Of a DNA stretch of 33,746 bases, positions 1 through 8,389 are shown in pieces (the first letter of the stretch is position 1; every line of letters starts with the position of its first letter). The DNA comes from SIG636 sp045592105 (GTDB lineage: Bacteria > Bacillota > Clostridia > Oscillospirales > CAG-382). The stretch lies in the NCBI GenBank assembly GCA_045592105.1, contig JAZNUB010000003.1, positions 1 to 33,746 of the forward strand, given 5' to 3'. The notes below the pieces were generated by a model. The model made no database searches. It had not been told where the DNA came from and was given only the letters and a program-made list of their open reading frames with translations. The translations under genes were made by a program, and so were the position numbers.

Positions 1-138
1 GGCTGTCTCAAATTGAAATTTTGAGATGGAACCATATACAAAAGCAACAAAAAAATCAAGGGCAGCCAAATAATGCCCTTGATTTTTTTGTTAAGGTTGC
101 ACATAGCGTTCACAATTTGTTAATGCTATGAGACAGCC
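1..138. repeat. Small MITE-like element with 10-bp terminal inverted repeats
   Basis: The first ten bases (GGCTGTCTCA) are exactly inverted at 129-138 (TGAGACAGCC), enclosing about 118 bp with no reading frame of note. The right copy is followed by two more C residues, so the true repeat may extend past the left edge of the window. Ends of this GGCTGTCTCA type resemble insertion-sequence terminal repeats known from Firmicutes, so a miniature transposable element is a reasonable inference. A target duplication cannot be tested because the left flank is not visible. Confidence 0.45.
49..89. terminator. Perfect 16-bp hairpin, possible bidirectional terminator
   Basis: A perfect stem with arms at 49-64 and 74-89 (AAAAAAATCAAGGGCA and its complement) encloses a 9-base loop. 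The A-run on one side and the T-run on the other would give a U-tract on either strand, as in a bidirectional intrinsic terminator. It lies inside the 1-138 inverted-repeat element, downstream of the tuf terminator. Confidence 0.6.
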
Positions 139-140
139 CC

Positions 141-173
141 AAAAAGAGAGGTTGTTCAAAAGAACAACCTCTC
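141..173 (-). terminator. Intrinsic terminator of the str operon (after tuf)
   Basis: A perfect 12-bp stem (146-157 with 162-173, loop AAAA) lies 19 bases beyond the tuf stop. On the minus strand it is followed directly by five T residues (141-145). This is a textbook rho-independent terminator closing the rpoB-tuf unit. Confidence 0.9.
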
Positions 174-192
174 AGCTTTAACTAATCGTTAA

Positions 193-1398
193 TTATTCGT
201 CAATCTCGATAACAACGCCAGAACCAACGGTTCTGCCGCCTTCACGGATAGCGAAACGAAGACCCTTCTCGATAGCGATGGGGGTGATAAGCTCAACCTT
301 CATATCAACGTTGTCGCCGGGGAGGCACATTTCCTTGTCTTCAGGAAGGGAGATAACGCCGGTAACGTCGGTTGTTCTGAAGTAGAACTGAGGACGATAG
401 TTGGAGAAGAAGGGCTTATGACGGCCGCCTTCTTTTTCGGTAAGAACGTAAACCTGACCAACGAACTTGGTGTGAGGATGGATGGAACCGGGCTTAGCAA
501 GAACCTGACCTCTTTCGATGTCGGTCTTCTGAACGCCACGGAGCAAACAACCTACGTTGTCACCAGCTTCAGCGTAGTCAAGAAGCTTACGGAACATTTC
601 GATACCGGTAACAACGGTGGAACGAGCCTCATCCTGGAGACCAACGATTTCAACGTTGTCGTTCATCTTAATGGTACCTCTCTCAACTCTACCGGTAGCA
701 ACAGTACCACGACCGGTGATGGAGAATACGTCCTCTACAGGCATAAGGAAGGGCATGTCTGCCTTTCTCTCAGGTGTAGGAATATAGCTGTCAACAGCAT
801 CCATAAGTTCAAGAACGGAAGCGTAAACGGGATCGGAAGGATCCTTGCTGTCGGAAAGGAGAGCTTCTCTTGCAGAACCCTTGATGATCGGAATATCGTC
901 ACCGGGGAAGACATACTCAGAGAGAAGATCACGGATTTCCATTTCAACGATTTCGAGAAGCTCTTCATCGTCAACGAGGTCGGTCTTGTTCATGAAAACA
1001 ACCATTGCGGGAACGCCAACCTGACGAGCAAGAAGGATGTGTTCACGAGTTTGCTGCATAGGACCGTCAGTAGAAGCAACTACGAGGATAGCGCCGTCCA
1101 TCTGAGCAGCACCGGTGATCATGTTTTTAACATAGTCAGCGTGGCCGGGGCAGTCAACATGCGCATAGTGTCTGCTAGCGGTTTCATATTCAACGTGTCT
1201 GGTATTGATCGTAATACCTCTTGCCTTTTCTTCGGGAGCGTTGTCGATCTGGTCATAAGCCAAGAACTCGATATTTGCGTTGCCGAGAGAAAGAGTCTTA
1301 GTGATAGCAGCGGTAAGTGTGGTCTTGCCGTGGTCAACGTGGCCGATTGTACCTATATTGACATGGGCTTTGCTTCTTTCAAATTTTGCCTTTGCCAT
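193..1398 (-). CDS. tuf: Elongation factor Tu
   Basis: EF-Tu is the GTPase that carries aminoacyl-tRNA to the ribosomal A site. The 401-residue protein is full length (family about 395-400). The GTPase motifs are visible: GHVDHGKT (residues 19-26), RGITIN in switch I, DCPGH in the G3 motif, NKTD for guanine recognition (the cysteine of the usual NKCD is threonine) and GSAREAL for G5. The beta-barrel domains follow, including the conserved ATGRVERG stretch, and the protein ends with the expected glycine-rich FAIREGGRTVGSGVV. The start is supported by ACAGGAGGAAC ending seven bases before ATG. It is the last gene of the str unit, but the 115-bp gap after fusA holds its own strong promoter, so it can be transcribed independently. 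Confidence 0.99.
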   Translation of the reverse strand: MAKAKFERSKAHVNIGTIGHVDHGKTTLTAAITKTLSLGNANIEFLAYDQIDNAPEEKARGITINTRHVEYETASRHYAHVDCPGHADYVKNMITGAAQMDGAILVVASTDGPMQQTREHILLARQVGVPAMVVFMNKTDLVDDEELLEIVEMEIRDLLSEYVFPGDDIPIIKGSAREALLSDSKDPSDPVYASVLELMDAVDSYIPTPERKADMPFLMPVEDVFSITGRGTVATGRVERGTIKMNDNVEIVGLQDEARSTVVTGIEMFRKLLDYAEAGDNVGCLLRGVQKTDIERGQVLAKPGSIHPHTKFVGQVYVLTEKEGGRHKPFFSNYRPQFYFRTTDVTGVISLPEDKEMCLPGDNVDMKVELITPIAIEKGLRFAIREGGRTVGSGVVIEIDE

Positions 1399-1438
1399 TA
1401 AAAGTTCCTCCTGTAATAAACATTGTTTCTTAATTTTG

Positions 1439-1467
1439 ATTTTATACTAAATTTTACCTTATGTCAA
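1439..1467 (-). promoter_or_regulatory. SigA-type promoter for tuf
   Basis: On the minus strand TTGACA (1462-1467) is followed after exactly 17 bases by TAAAAT (1439-1444). This lies inside the fusA-tuf gap, about 40 bp before the tuf start. A perfect -35, a five-of-six -10 and optimal spacing argue for a strong internal promoter that raises EF-Tu output relative to the rest of the operon. Confidence 0.8.
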
Positions 1468-1513
1468 GGCTTTTTTTAAAATATACGCGGTTTTACCCCG
1501 TTAAAAGGGTATT

Positions 1514-3586
1514 TTACGCGTTTTTGCCCTGAATTATCGCATCCATAACGGATTTAGGCACCTCTGCATAGTGGCTGGGCTCCATAGAATAGTTGCCTCT
1601 GCCCTGTGTTTTGGAGCGCATATCCGTTGCGTAGCCGAACATTTCGGACAAGGGTACAAATGCAGTGATCTGCTGTGCGCCCGTAAGCGCGGTCATCTCC
1701 TGTATTGCACCGCGGCGCGATGTAAGGTCGCCAATAACGTCGCCAAGGTAATCCTCAGGCGTTAGAACAACAACCTTCATAATCGGCTCTGTCAAGGTGG
1801 GGTCTGCACGCTTCATAGCAGCCTTAAACGCCATAGAGCCTGCGATCTTGAACGCCATTTCGGAGGAGTCTACCTCGTGGTAGGAACCGTCCGTTACGGT
1901 AGCTATAACGTCTACAACGTTGTAGCCTGCAAGAACGCCGTTCTGCATTGCGCTTTCGATACCGCTGCGTACTGCGCCCATATATTCCTTGGGGATAGAA
2001 CCGCCAACGGTTTTATCCACAAACTCAAAGCCCTTGCCGGCCTCGTTGGGCTCGATAGTGAGCTTAACGTGACCGTACTGACCTTTACCACCGCTTTGAC
2101 GAACAAACTTTTCGTCTGCATCAGCCTTGCGGCGGATAGCTTCACGGTAGGATACCTGCGGCTTGCCCACGTTAGCTTCCACACGGAACTCTCTCATAAG
2201 CCTGTCCACAATTATTTCAAGGTGAAGCTCGCCCATGCCGGCGATAATGGTTTGACCCGTTTCCTCATCCGTATAGGTACGGAAGGTGGGGTCCTCCTCT
2301 GCAAGGCGGGAAAGGGCGATGCCCATCTTTTCCTGACCTGCTTTGGTCTTGGGCTCGATAGCTACGCGGATAACGGGCTCGGGGAACACCATAGATTCAA
2401 GAACGATGGGATGCTTTTCGTCACAAAGCGAGTCACCCGTGGTAGTGTTCTTAAGACCAACTACTGCGGCGATTTCGCCCGCGCTTATCTCATCAACGTC
2501 CTCGCGGTGGTTAGCGTGCATCATAAGGATACGGCCCATACGCTCACGCCCGCCCTTAACGGCATTATAAACCGTTGTGCCGGACTTGATAGTACCGGAG
2601 TATACTCTTACAAAGCAGATCTTACCAACGAAGGGGTCTGCCATAATCTTGAACGCAAGTGCGGAGAAGGGCGCCTTTTCATCGGTAACGCGCTCCTCTT
2701 CCTCGTCCGTATCAGGGTTAACGCCCTTGATATTTTCGATATCCAAGGGGGAGGGCATATAGTCAATAACTGCGTCAAGCAGCTTTTGAACGCCCCTGTT
2801 ACGATAAGAAGTACCGCAAAGAACGGGTACTATCTTATTGTCGATAGTTGCCTTACGGATAGCGGCTTTAAGCTCGTCTATCGTAATTTCCTCTTCTTCG
2901 ATGAACTTTTCAAAAAGCACATCGTCAACGCTGGCAACACTTTCAACAAGTGCGGCACGGTATTCCTCTGCCTTTTCAAGCATATCTGCGGGAATTGCTT
3001 CCTCGGAAACATCCGTACCGTCATCGTTCCTGTAAATAAAGGCAGTCATCGTAAGCAAATCGATAAGCCCCTTAAAGTCGCTTTCGGCGCCTATGGGTAG
3101 CTGTATCGGCACGGCGTTGGCGCGAAGCCTTTCGTGCATCATATCAACAACGCGATAGAAGTTCGCGCCGGTGATATCCATTTTGTTTACGTAAGCCATT
3201 CTCGGAACCTTATATTTATCAGCCTGATGCCAGACTGTTTCCGACTGGGGCTCTACCCCGCCTTTAGCGCAAAACACGGTAACAGAACCGTCCAAAACAC
3301 GAAGAGAACGCTCAACCTCGGCCGTAAAGTCAACGTGGCCGGGAGTGTCGATAATATTGATACGATTGCCTTTCCAATAACAGGTGGTAGCCGCAGAGGT
3401 AATGGTTATACCACGCTCCTGCTCCTGCTCCATCCAGTCCATCGTAGCGGCACCTTCATGCGTTTCGCCAAGCTTGTGGGTTTTGCCGGTATAATAAAGT
3501 ATACGTTCAGTAGTCGTAGTTTTGCCTGCGTCAATATGCGCCATTATACCAATATTGCGCATATTCTCAAGCTGATATTTCGCCAT
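1514..3586 (-). CDS. fusA: Elongation factor G
   Basis: EF-G is the GTPase that drives ribosomal translocation and, with RRF, ribosome recycling. The 690-residue length is typical. Visible motifs are AHIDAGKTTTTE (G1, near residues 16-27), RGITITSAATT (switch I), DTPGHVDF (G3) and NKMD (G4); domain II and the domain IV-V segments follow, with the family signatures GMGELHLEI and GGSIPKEY and a C-terminus GYATDMRSKTQGRGNYSMEPSHY. The start has AGGAG six bases upstream. It is cotranscribed with rpsG 38 bases upstream. The gene is complete, and nothing suggests the tetracycline-protection paralogue class. Confidence 0.99.
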   Translation of the reverse strand: MAKYQLENMRNIGIMAHIDAGKTTTTERILYYTGKTHKLGETHEGAATMDWMEQEQERGITITSAATTCYWKGNRINIIDTPGHVDFTAEVERSLRVLDGSVTVFCAKGGVEPQSETVWHQADKYKVPRMAYVNKMDITGANFYRVVDMMHERLRANAVPIQLPIGAESDFKGLIDLLTMTAFIYRNDDGTDVSEEAIPADMLEKAEEYRAALVESVASVDDVLFEKFIEEEEITIDELKAAIRKATIDNKIVPVLCGTSYRNRGVQKLLDAVIDYMPSPLDIENIKGVNPDTDEEEERVTDEKAPFSALAFKIMADPFVGKICFVRVYSGTIKSGTTVYNAVKGGRERMGRILMMHANHREDVDEISAGEIAAVVGLKNTTTGDSLCDEKHPIVLESMVFPEPVIRVAIEPKTKAGQEKMGIALSRLAEEDPTFRTYTDEETGQTIIAGMGELHLEIIVDRLMREFRVEANVGKPQVSYREAIRRKADADEKFVRQSGGKGQYGHVKLTIEPNEAGKGFEFVDKTVGGSIPKEYMGAVRSGIESAMQNGVLAGYNVVDVIATVTDGSYHEVDSSEMAFKIAGSMAFKAAMKRADPTLTEPIMKVVVLTPEDYLGDVIGDLTSRRGAIQEMTALTGAQQITAFVPLSEMFGYATDMRSKTQGRGNYSMEPSHYAEVPKSVMDAIIQGKNA

Positions 3587-3624
3587 AAAAATCTCCTGTT
3601 AATTTCGTACAGCTTATGCTGTTT

Positions 3625-4095
3625 TTACCATCTGTAATGTGCAAACGCTTTGTTTGCTTCTGCCATTCTGTGGGTGTCATCCTTCTTCTTTACTGCGCCG
3701 CCAAGGTTGTTGGTAGCGTCAATAATCTCGTTTGCGAGGCGTTCATACATCTTGCGATCGCTTCTGGTTCTTGCGTAGTTAACAAGCCATCTGAGACCGA
3801 GAGTTTGACGTCTTTCAGCTCTAACTTCCATAGGAACCTGGTAGTTGGAGCCGCCTCTACGAACAGATTTCACCTCAAGGTTGGGCATAATGTTGTCAAG
3901 GGCCTTCTGGAACTGCTCAAGCGCGTTAGCACCGGTCTTCTTTTCAACCATTGCAAATGCATCGTAAACTATTTTCTGAGCAACACCTTTTTTACCGTCG
4001 TACATAATTTGGTTGGTAAGCTTAGTTACCAACTTGGAATTGTACATAGGATCGGGTAAAACATCCCTTTTAAAACCATGCACTCTTCTAGGCAC
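3625..4095 (-). CDS. rpsG: 30S ribosomal protein S7
   Basis: S7 nucleates assembly of the 30S head by binding the 3' domain of 16S rRNA. I place the start at the GTG at 4093-4095, which gives PRRVHGFKRDVLPDP at the N-terminus and 156 residues, the normal family length. Upstream in-frame ATG codons exist at 4113 and 4131, but the AAGGAGGG ribosome binding site lies between them and the GTG, so those longer versions would start upstream of the ribosome binding site. The core matches S7, including MYDGKKGVAQKIVYDA, EVRAERRQTLGLRWLV and the C-terminal MAEANKAFAHYRW. It sits between rpsL and fusA in the classic str order. Confidence 0.97.
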   Translation of the reverse strand: MPRRVHGFKRDVLPDPMYNSKLVTKLTNQIMYDGKKGVAQKIVYDAFAMVEKKTGANALEQFQKALDNIMPNLEVKSVRRGGSNYQVPMEVRAERRQTLGLRWLVNYARTRSDRKMYERLANEIIDATNNLGGAVKKKDDTHRMAEANKAFAHYRW

Positions 4096-4259
4096 TGTAC
4101 TTCCCTCCTTCATAAGATTAAATGAGATCAAAGGTACTCGGAACTAATCCGTAAGTGCTTCCCTTAAGGCAAACCATAAATATATATATGATATTGCGCT
4201 TAAATTAAAGCACAAACTAATTGTTTATTTCCGAAAACTTAAAAATGTGGGTTGTTTGC
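4096..4259 (-). other. rpsL-rpsG spacer with small hairpins
   Basis: This 164-bp gap is long for a ribosomal protein operon. On the minus strand it contains a short stem around GCTTTAATTTAAGC and another around CCTTAAGG, then the rpsG ribosome binding site. In Escherichia coli the equivalent spacer is the S7 autorepression target. Whether this one plays that part is inference, since no specific S7-binding structure could be matched by eye. No promoter with both boxes was found. Confidence 0.35.
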
Positions 4260-4676
4260 TTACTTCTTCTTAGCTCTCTTTGCGCCGTACTTGGAGCGAG
4301 ACTGATTTCTGTTAGCAACACCCTGGGTATCAAGCTTGCCGCGGATGATGTGGTAACGTACACCGGGGAGGTCCTTAACTCTGCCGCCTCTGATAAGAAC
4401 TACAGAGTGCTCCTGCAGGTTGTGGCCTATACCGGGGATATAGGACGTTACTTCCATACCGTTGGTAAGTCTAACCCTTGCGATTTTTCTTTGTGCGGAA
4501 TTCGGCTTCTTAGGGGTCTTGATAGCAACCTTAGTGCAAACGCCGCGCTTTTGAGGTGCAGATTGGTCTATTGCCTTTTTCTTAAGCAAGTTTACGCCCT
4601 TCTGCAAAGCGGGGGACTTGGACTTATAGGTGCTCATCTGTCTGCCGTGTCTTACCAATTGGTTAAATGTAGGCAT
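4260..4676 (-). CDS. rpsL: 30S ribosomal protein S12
   Basis: S12 sits at the decoding centre and contributes to tRNA selection accuracy. The 138-residue protein begins MPTFNQLVRHGR and carries the 13-residue-type insertion common in Gram-positive S12. Both lysines of the decoding loops are present (TPKKPNSAQRK and RVKDLPGVRYH), the wild-type state linked to streptomycin sensitivity. The C-terminus is the expected basic RSKYGAKRAKKK. The start is backed by AAGGAGG with good spacing. It follows rpoC by 88 bp, with no gene for the L7Ae-like ribosomal protein that many Firmicutes carry at this position. Confidence 0.99.
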   Translation of the reverse strand: MPTFNQLVRHGRQMSTYKSKSPALQKGVNLLKKKAIDQSAPQKRGVCTKVAIKTPKKPNSAQRKIARVRLTNGMEVTSYIPGIGHNLQEHSVVLIRGGRVKDLPGVRYHIIRGKLDTQGVANRNQSRSKYGAKRAKKK

Positions 4677-4764
4677 ATTTTTCCTCCTTTCCTACAAGTT
4701 TTTATATGCTATGCCCCCCGTTTTGGGGAGCTTATAGCCACAAAAGCGTTAATGCTTGGCAGAA

Positions 4765-7700
4765 TTACTCTACCGCGTTGAGGGTATCGCCCTCAAACAT
4801 TTCGTTAAAGGTTTCGGTTTCGCCAATATCCACGTCCAAGCCGCGATAGTTACGCATACCCGTACCTGCGGGGATAAGCTTACCGATAATAACGTTTTCC
4901 TTCAAGCCGATAAGCGGGTCACGCTTGCCCTTGATAGCCGCTTCCGTAAGAACCTTGGTGGTTTCCTGGAAGGAAGCTGCGGAGAGGAAGGAATCGGTAG
5001 AAAGCGAAGCCTTGGTGATACCAAGCAGCATAGGCGAACCAACAGCCTCCATAAGGGGCAGCGGGCTGTCACCCTGCTCGTTACGCTTCTTGATTTCCTC
5101 GTTAGCTGTAAGGAACTCGCCCACGTCTACTGCGCTGCCAACAAGCAATGCCGTGTCACCCGCCTGCTCAACCCTAATCTTCCTGGTCATCTGGCGTGCG
5201 ATTATTTCGATGTGCTTGTCGTTAATTTCAACCGCCTGCAAGCGGTAAACGCGCTGTATCTCTTTAATAATATACTCATAAACAGCATCCAAGCCGCTGA
5301 TACGAAGAATGTCTGCGGGGGTTTCCGTACCGTCCGAAAGCTTCTGGCAACGGCGTACCTCTGCGCCCTCTTCTACTATAAGCTTGGTCTTCAGGGAGAT
5401 GGGAGTAACCTTCTCCTCGCCTGTTTCCTTGTCTATCATGATAACCTGACGGCCCTTCTTGGTGTCCTCCACTCTGATAGTACCGTCAAACTCTGCAAGC
5501 AAAGCTGCAACCTTGGGCTTGCGTGCTTCAAATATTTCTTCAACACGCGGCAAACCCTGTGTAATATCGCTGCCTGCAACGCCGCCGCTGTGGAAGGTAC
5601 GCATCGTAAGCTGTGTACCCGGCTCACCTATGGACTGTGCGGCGATGATACCTACCGCCTCGCCTATGCTTACGGGCTTGCCGGAAGCAAGGTCAGAGCC
5701 GTAGCAGTGAACGCAAACACCGTGCTTAGCGCGGCAGTTGATGGTAGAACGGATTCTAACCTCCTCAATGCCTGCTGCAACGATTGCCTTGCACTGGTCA
5801 TCGGTAATCATGGTGTCATGCTCAACTATAACTTCACCCGTTGCGGGGTCTACAACGTTGCCTATAACGTATCTGCCTACAAGTCTGTCAGCAAAAGGCT
5901 CTATAACCTCTTCCTTGCCGCCGCTCATAATATCAACTATCTTGCGAACAACCATACCACGGTCATCGCCACAGTTGTGCTCACGAACGATAACTTCCTG
6001 TGCAACGTCAACCAAACGGCGGGTAAGATAACCGGAGTCCGCAGTACGAAGTGCTGTATCTGCAAGACCTTTACGCGCACCTCTGGCAGCGGTAAAGTAT
6101 TCCAATATCTTCATGCCTTCACGGAAGTTGGATTTAATAGGCATTTCTATCGTTTTACCGGTTGCGGCAAACATCAAGCCACGCATACCGGCAAGCTGTC
6201 TGATCTGCTTAATAGAGCCTCTCGCACCGGAAACCGCCATCATATTAAGCGGGTTGTAGCGGTCAAGATTCTTCTGCAGCTCGGTAGCAACCTGTTTGGT
6301 ACAATCCTCCCAAACGGAAACAACGCGGCGGCTTCTTTCGTCATCGGAAAGCATACCCTGACGGAAGTAGTCGGTAATAACGTCAACCTTCTTTTCAGCT
6401 TCCGCAAGCATTGCCTGCTTCTTGGGCGGTATTGTCATATCGTAAACGGAAATAGTAATTGCACCTCTGGTGGAATACTTAAAGCCGTTTGCCTTCATCT
6501 TATCAAGCATCTCGCAGGTTATAACGTTGCCGTGGATACGGATACAACGGTCGATAATCTGTGCAAGCTCGTTATTGGTACAAACAAAATCAATTTCAAG
6601 CGCAAACTTGTTTTCGCTCTTGCTTCTGTCCACAAAGCCAAGGTCCTGCGGGATGTAGCTGTTGAAGATAAGGCGGCCAAGCGTTGCGGTGATAATGCCG
6701 CTTTCGGTTCTGCCGTTTATCTCCTTTTCCACGCGTACCTTTATCTTCGCGTGCAAGCCCAAAAGACCGTTTTCGTAAGCCATAACGGCTTCTTCCATAT
6801 TGCGGTAGCAGCCTGCGGAAGGATCTTCATCGCTTAAACCACCAATCTCGCCCTCTTTATCCATAGTGAGGTAGAAGGAGCCAAGCACCATATCCTGCGA
6901 AGGAACGGTAACTGCACGGCCGTTTACGGGCTTTAGCAGGTTGTTAGCGGAAAGCATCAAGAAGCGTGCTTCTGCCTGTGCCTCTGCGGAAAGCGGAACG
7001 TGAACGGGCATCTGGTCACCGTCGAAGTCCGCATTGAACGCGGTACAAACAAGCGGGTGAAGCTTAATAGCTCTGCCCTCAACCAAAACGGGCTCATACG
7101 CCTGAATGGAAAGCCTGTGAAGCGTGGGCGCACGGGTAAGAAGAACGGGATGCTCTTTAATAACAACCTCGATAGCGTCCCAAACCTCGGGGGTAGCACG
7201 CTCAACCTTCTTCTTAGCGTCCTTTATATTGGTAGCCTTACCTGTGGAAACAAGGTTCTTCATAACGAAGGGCTTGAACAGCTCAAGCGCCATTTCCTTA
7301 GGCAAGCCGCATTGGTAAATCTTAAGCTCAGGGCCTACAACGATAACGGAACGGCCGGAGTAGTCAACACGCTTACCAAGCAAATTCTGTCTGAAACGGC
7401 CCTGCTTACCGCGAAGCATTTCGGACAAGGACTTAAGCGGGCGGTTGTTGGGGCCCGTTACGGGGCGGCCACGTCTGCCGTTGTCTATAAGTGCGTCTAC
7501 CGCTTCCTGAAGCATACGCTTTTCGTTGCGGATAATTATATCGGGCGCATAAAGCTCTATAAGCTTCTTCAAACGGTTGTTACGGTTGATAACGCGCCTG
7601 TAAAGATCGTTAAGGTCGCTGGTTGCAAATCTGCCGCCGTCAAGCTGAACCATGGGGCGTATTTCGGGCGGGATAACGGGCAGTGCCTCCAAAATCATCC

Positions 7701-8370
7701 ATTCGGGGCGGTTGCCGGAGGTACGGAACGCCTCTACAACCTCAAGCCTTTTAACAAGGCGAAGCTTGCGCTGGCCTTGCGCGTCCTTAAGCTCTTCCTT
7801 CAAAAGCTCAGCAAGCTCTTCAAGGTTGATTTCCTGCAAAAGCTCTTTAATAGCCTCGGCACCGATGCCAACGCGGAAATCGTTTTCATATTTTTCGTAA
7901 TAATCCCTATACTGTTGGTCGGTAAGAAGCTGCTTTTTAACAAGCGGCGTATCACCGGGGTCAAGCACTATATACTGTGCAAAGTAAAGCACCTTTTCCA
8001 AAAGCTTAGGGGAAAGGTCCAGAATAAGACCCATTCTGGAGGGGATAGCGCGGAAGTACCAAATGTGAGAAACGGGAGCCGCCAATTCAACGTGCCCCAT
8101 ACGCTCACGTCTAACCTTGTTGGTGGTTATCTCAACGCCGCACTTTTCGCATATCTTGCCCTTATAGCGCACCCTTTTGTATTTACCGCAGTGACATTCC
8201 CAATCCTTGGTGGGCCCAAAGATCTTTTCGCAGAAAAGACCGTCACGCTCGGGCTTAAGGGTACGGTAGTTGATGGTCTCAGGCTTTTTAACCTCGCCAT
8301 AGGACCAAGAACGTATCATATCAGGTGATGCAAGACCTATTTGTATGCTATCAAATTCTACGTTTTCCAC
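4765..8370 (-). CDS. rpoC: DNA-directed RNA polymerase subunit beta'
   Basis: Beta' supplies the clamp and the catalytic magnesium site of RNA polymerase. The 1201-residue protein has the N-terminal zinc ribbon cysteines (C59, C61, C74, C77), the NADFDGDQM active-site loop (residues 446-454, aspartates 448, 450 and 452), bridge-helix and trigger-loop segments (GARGSIKQIRQLAGMRG and TGLPRVEEIFEAR-type sequence) and the second zinc site (CRAKHGVCVHCYG). Length matches Firmicutes RpoC, without the large insertion of proteobacteria. Translation starts at GTG (8368-8370) behind GGGGGA with eight-base spacing; no ATG fits the alignment better. It follows rpoB by 19 bp. Confidence 0.98.
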   Translation of the reverse strand: MENVEFDSIQIGLASPDMIRSWSYGEVKKPETINYRTLKPERDGLFCEKIFGPTKDWECHCGKYKRVRYKGKICEKCGVEITTNKVRRERMGHVELAAPVSHIWYFRAIPSRMGLILDLSPKLLEKVLYFAQYIVLDPGDTPLVKKQLLTDQQYRDYYEKYENDFRVGIGAEAIKELLQEINLEELAELLKEELKDAQGQRKLRLVKRLEVVEAFRTSGNRPEWMILEALPVIPPEIRPMVQLDGGRFATSDLNDLYRRVINRNNRLKKLIELYAPDIIIRNEKRMLQEAVDALIDNGRRGRPVTGPNNRPLKSLSEMLRGKQGRFRQNLLGKRVDYSGRSVIVVGPELKIYQCGLPKEMALELFKPFVMKNLVSTGKATNIKDAKKKVERATPEVWDAIEVVIKEHPVLLTRAPTLHRLSIQAYEPVLVEGRAIKLHPLVCTAFNADFDGDQMPVHVPLSAEAQAEARFLMLSANNLLKPVNGRAVTVPSQDMVLGSFYLTMDKEGEIGGLSDEDPSAGCYRNMEEAVMAYENGLLGLHAKIKVRVEKEINGRTESGIITATLGRLIFNSYIPQDLGFVDRSKSENKFALEIDFVCTNNELAQIIDRCIRIHGNVITCEMLDKMKANGFKYSTRGAITISVYDMTIPPKKQAMLAEAEKKVDVITDYFRQGMLSDDERSRRVVSVWEDCTKQVATELQKNLDRYNPLNMMAVSGARGSIKQIRQLAGMRGLMFAATGKTIEMPIKSNFREGMKILEYFTAARGARKGLADTALRTADSGYLTRRLVDVAQEVIVREHNCGDDRGMVVRKIVDIMSGGKEEVIEPFADRLVGRYVIGNVVDPATGEVIVEHDTMITDDQCKAIVAAGIEEVRIRSTINCRAKHGVCVHCYGSDLASGKPVSIGEAVGIIAAQSIGEPGTQLTMRTFHSGGVAGSDITQGLPRVEEIFEARKPKVAALLAEFDGTIRVEDTKKGRQVIMIDKETGEEKVTPISLKTKLIVEEGAEVRRCQKLSDGTETPADILRISGLDAVYEYIIKEIQRVYRLQAVEINDKHIEIIARQMTRKIRVEQAGDTALLVGSAVDVGEFLTANEEIKKRNEQGDSPLPLMEAVGSPMLLGITKASLSTDSFLSAASFQETTKVLTEAAIKGKRDPLIGLKENVIIGKLIPAGTGMRNYRGLDVDIGETETFNEMFEGDTLNAVE

Positions 8371-8389
8371 TATTTTTCCCCCTTTTCAA

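Noticed and set aside
4096..4131. Longer rpsG starting at upstream ATG codons
   Set aside because: The AAGGAGGG ribosome binding site lies inside that extension, and the GTG start gives the normal S7 length and N-terminus.
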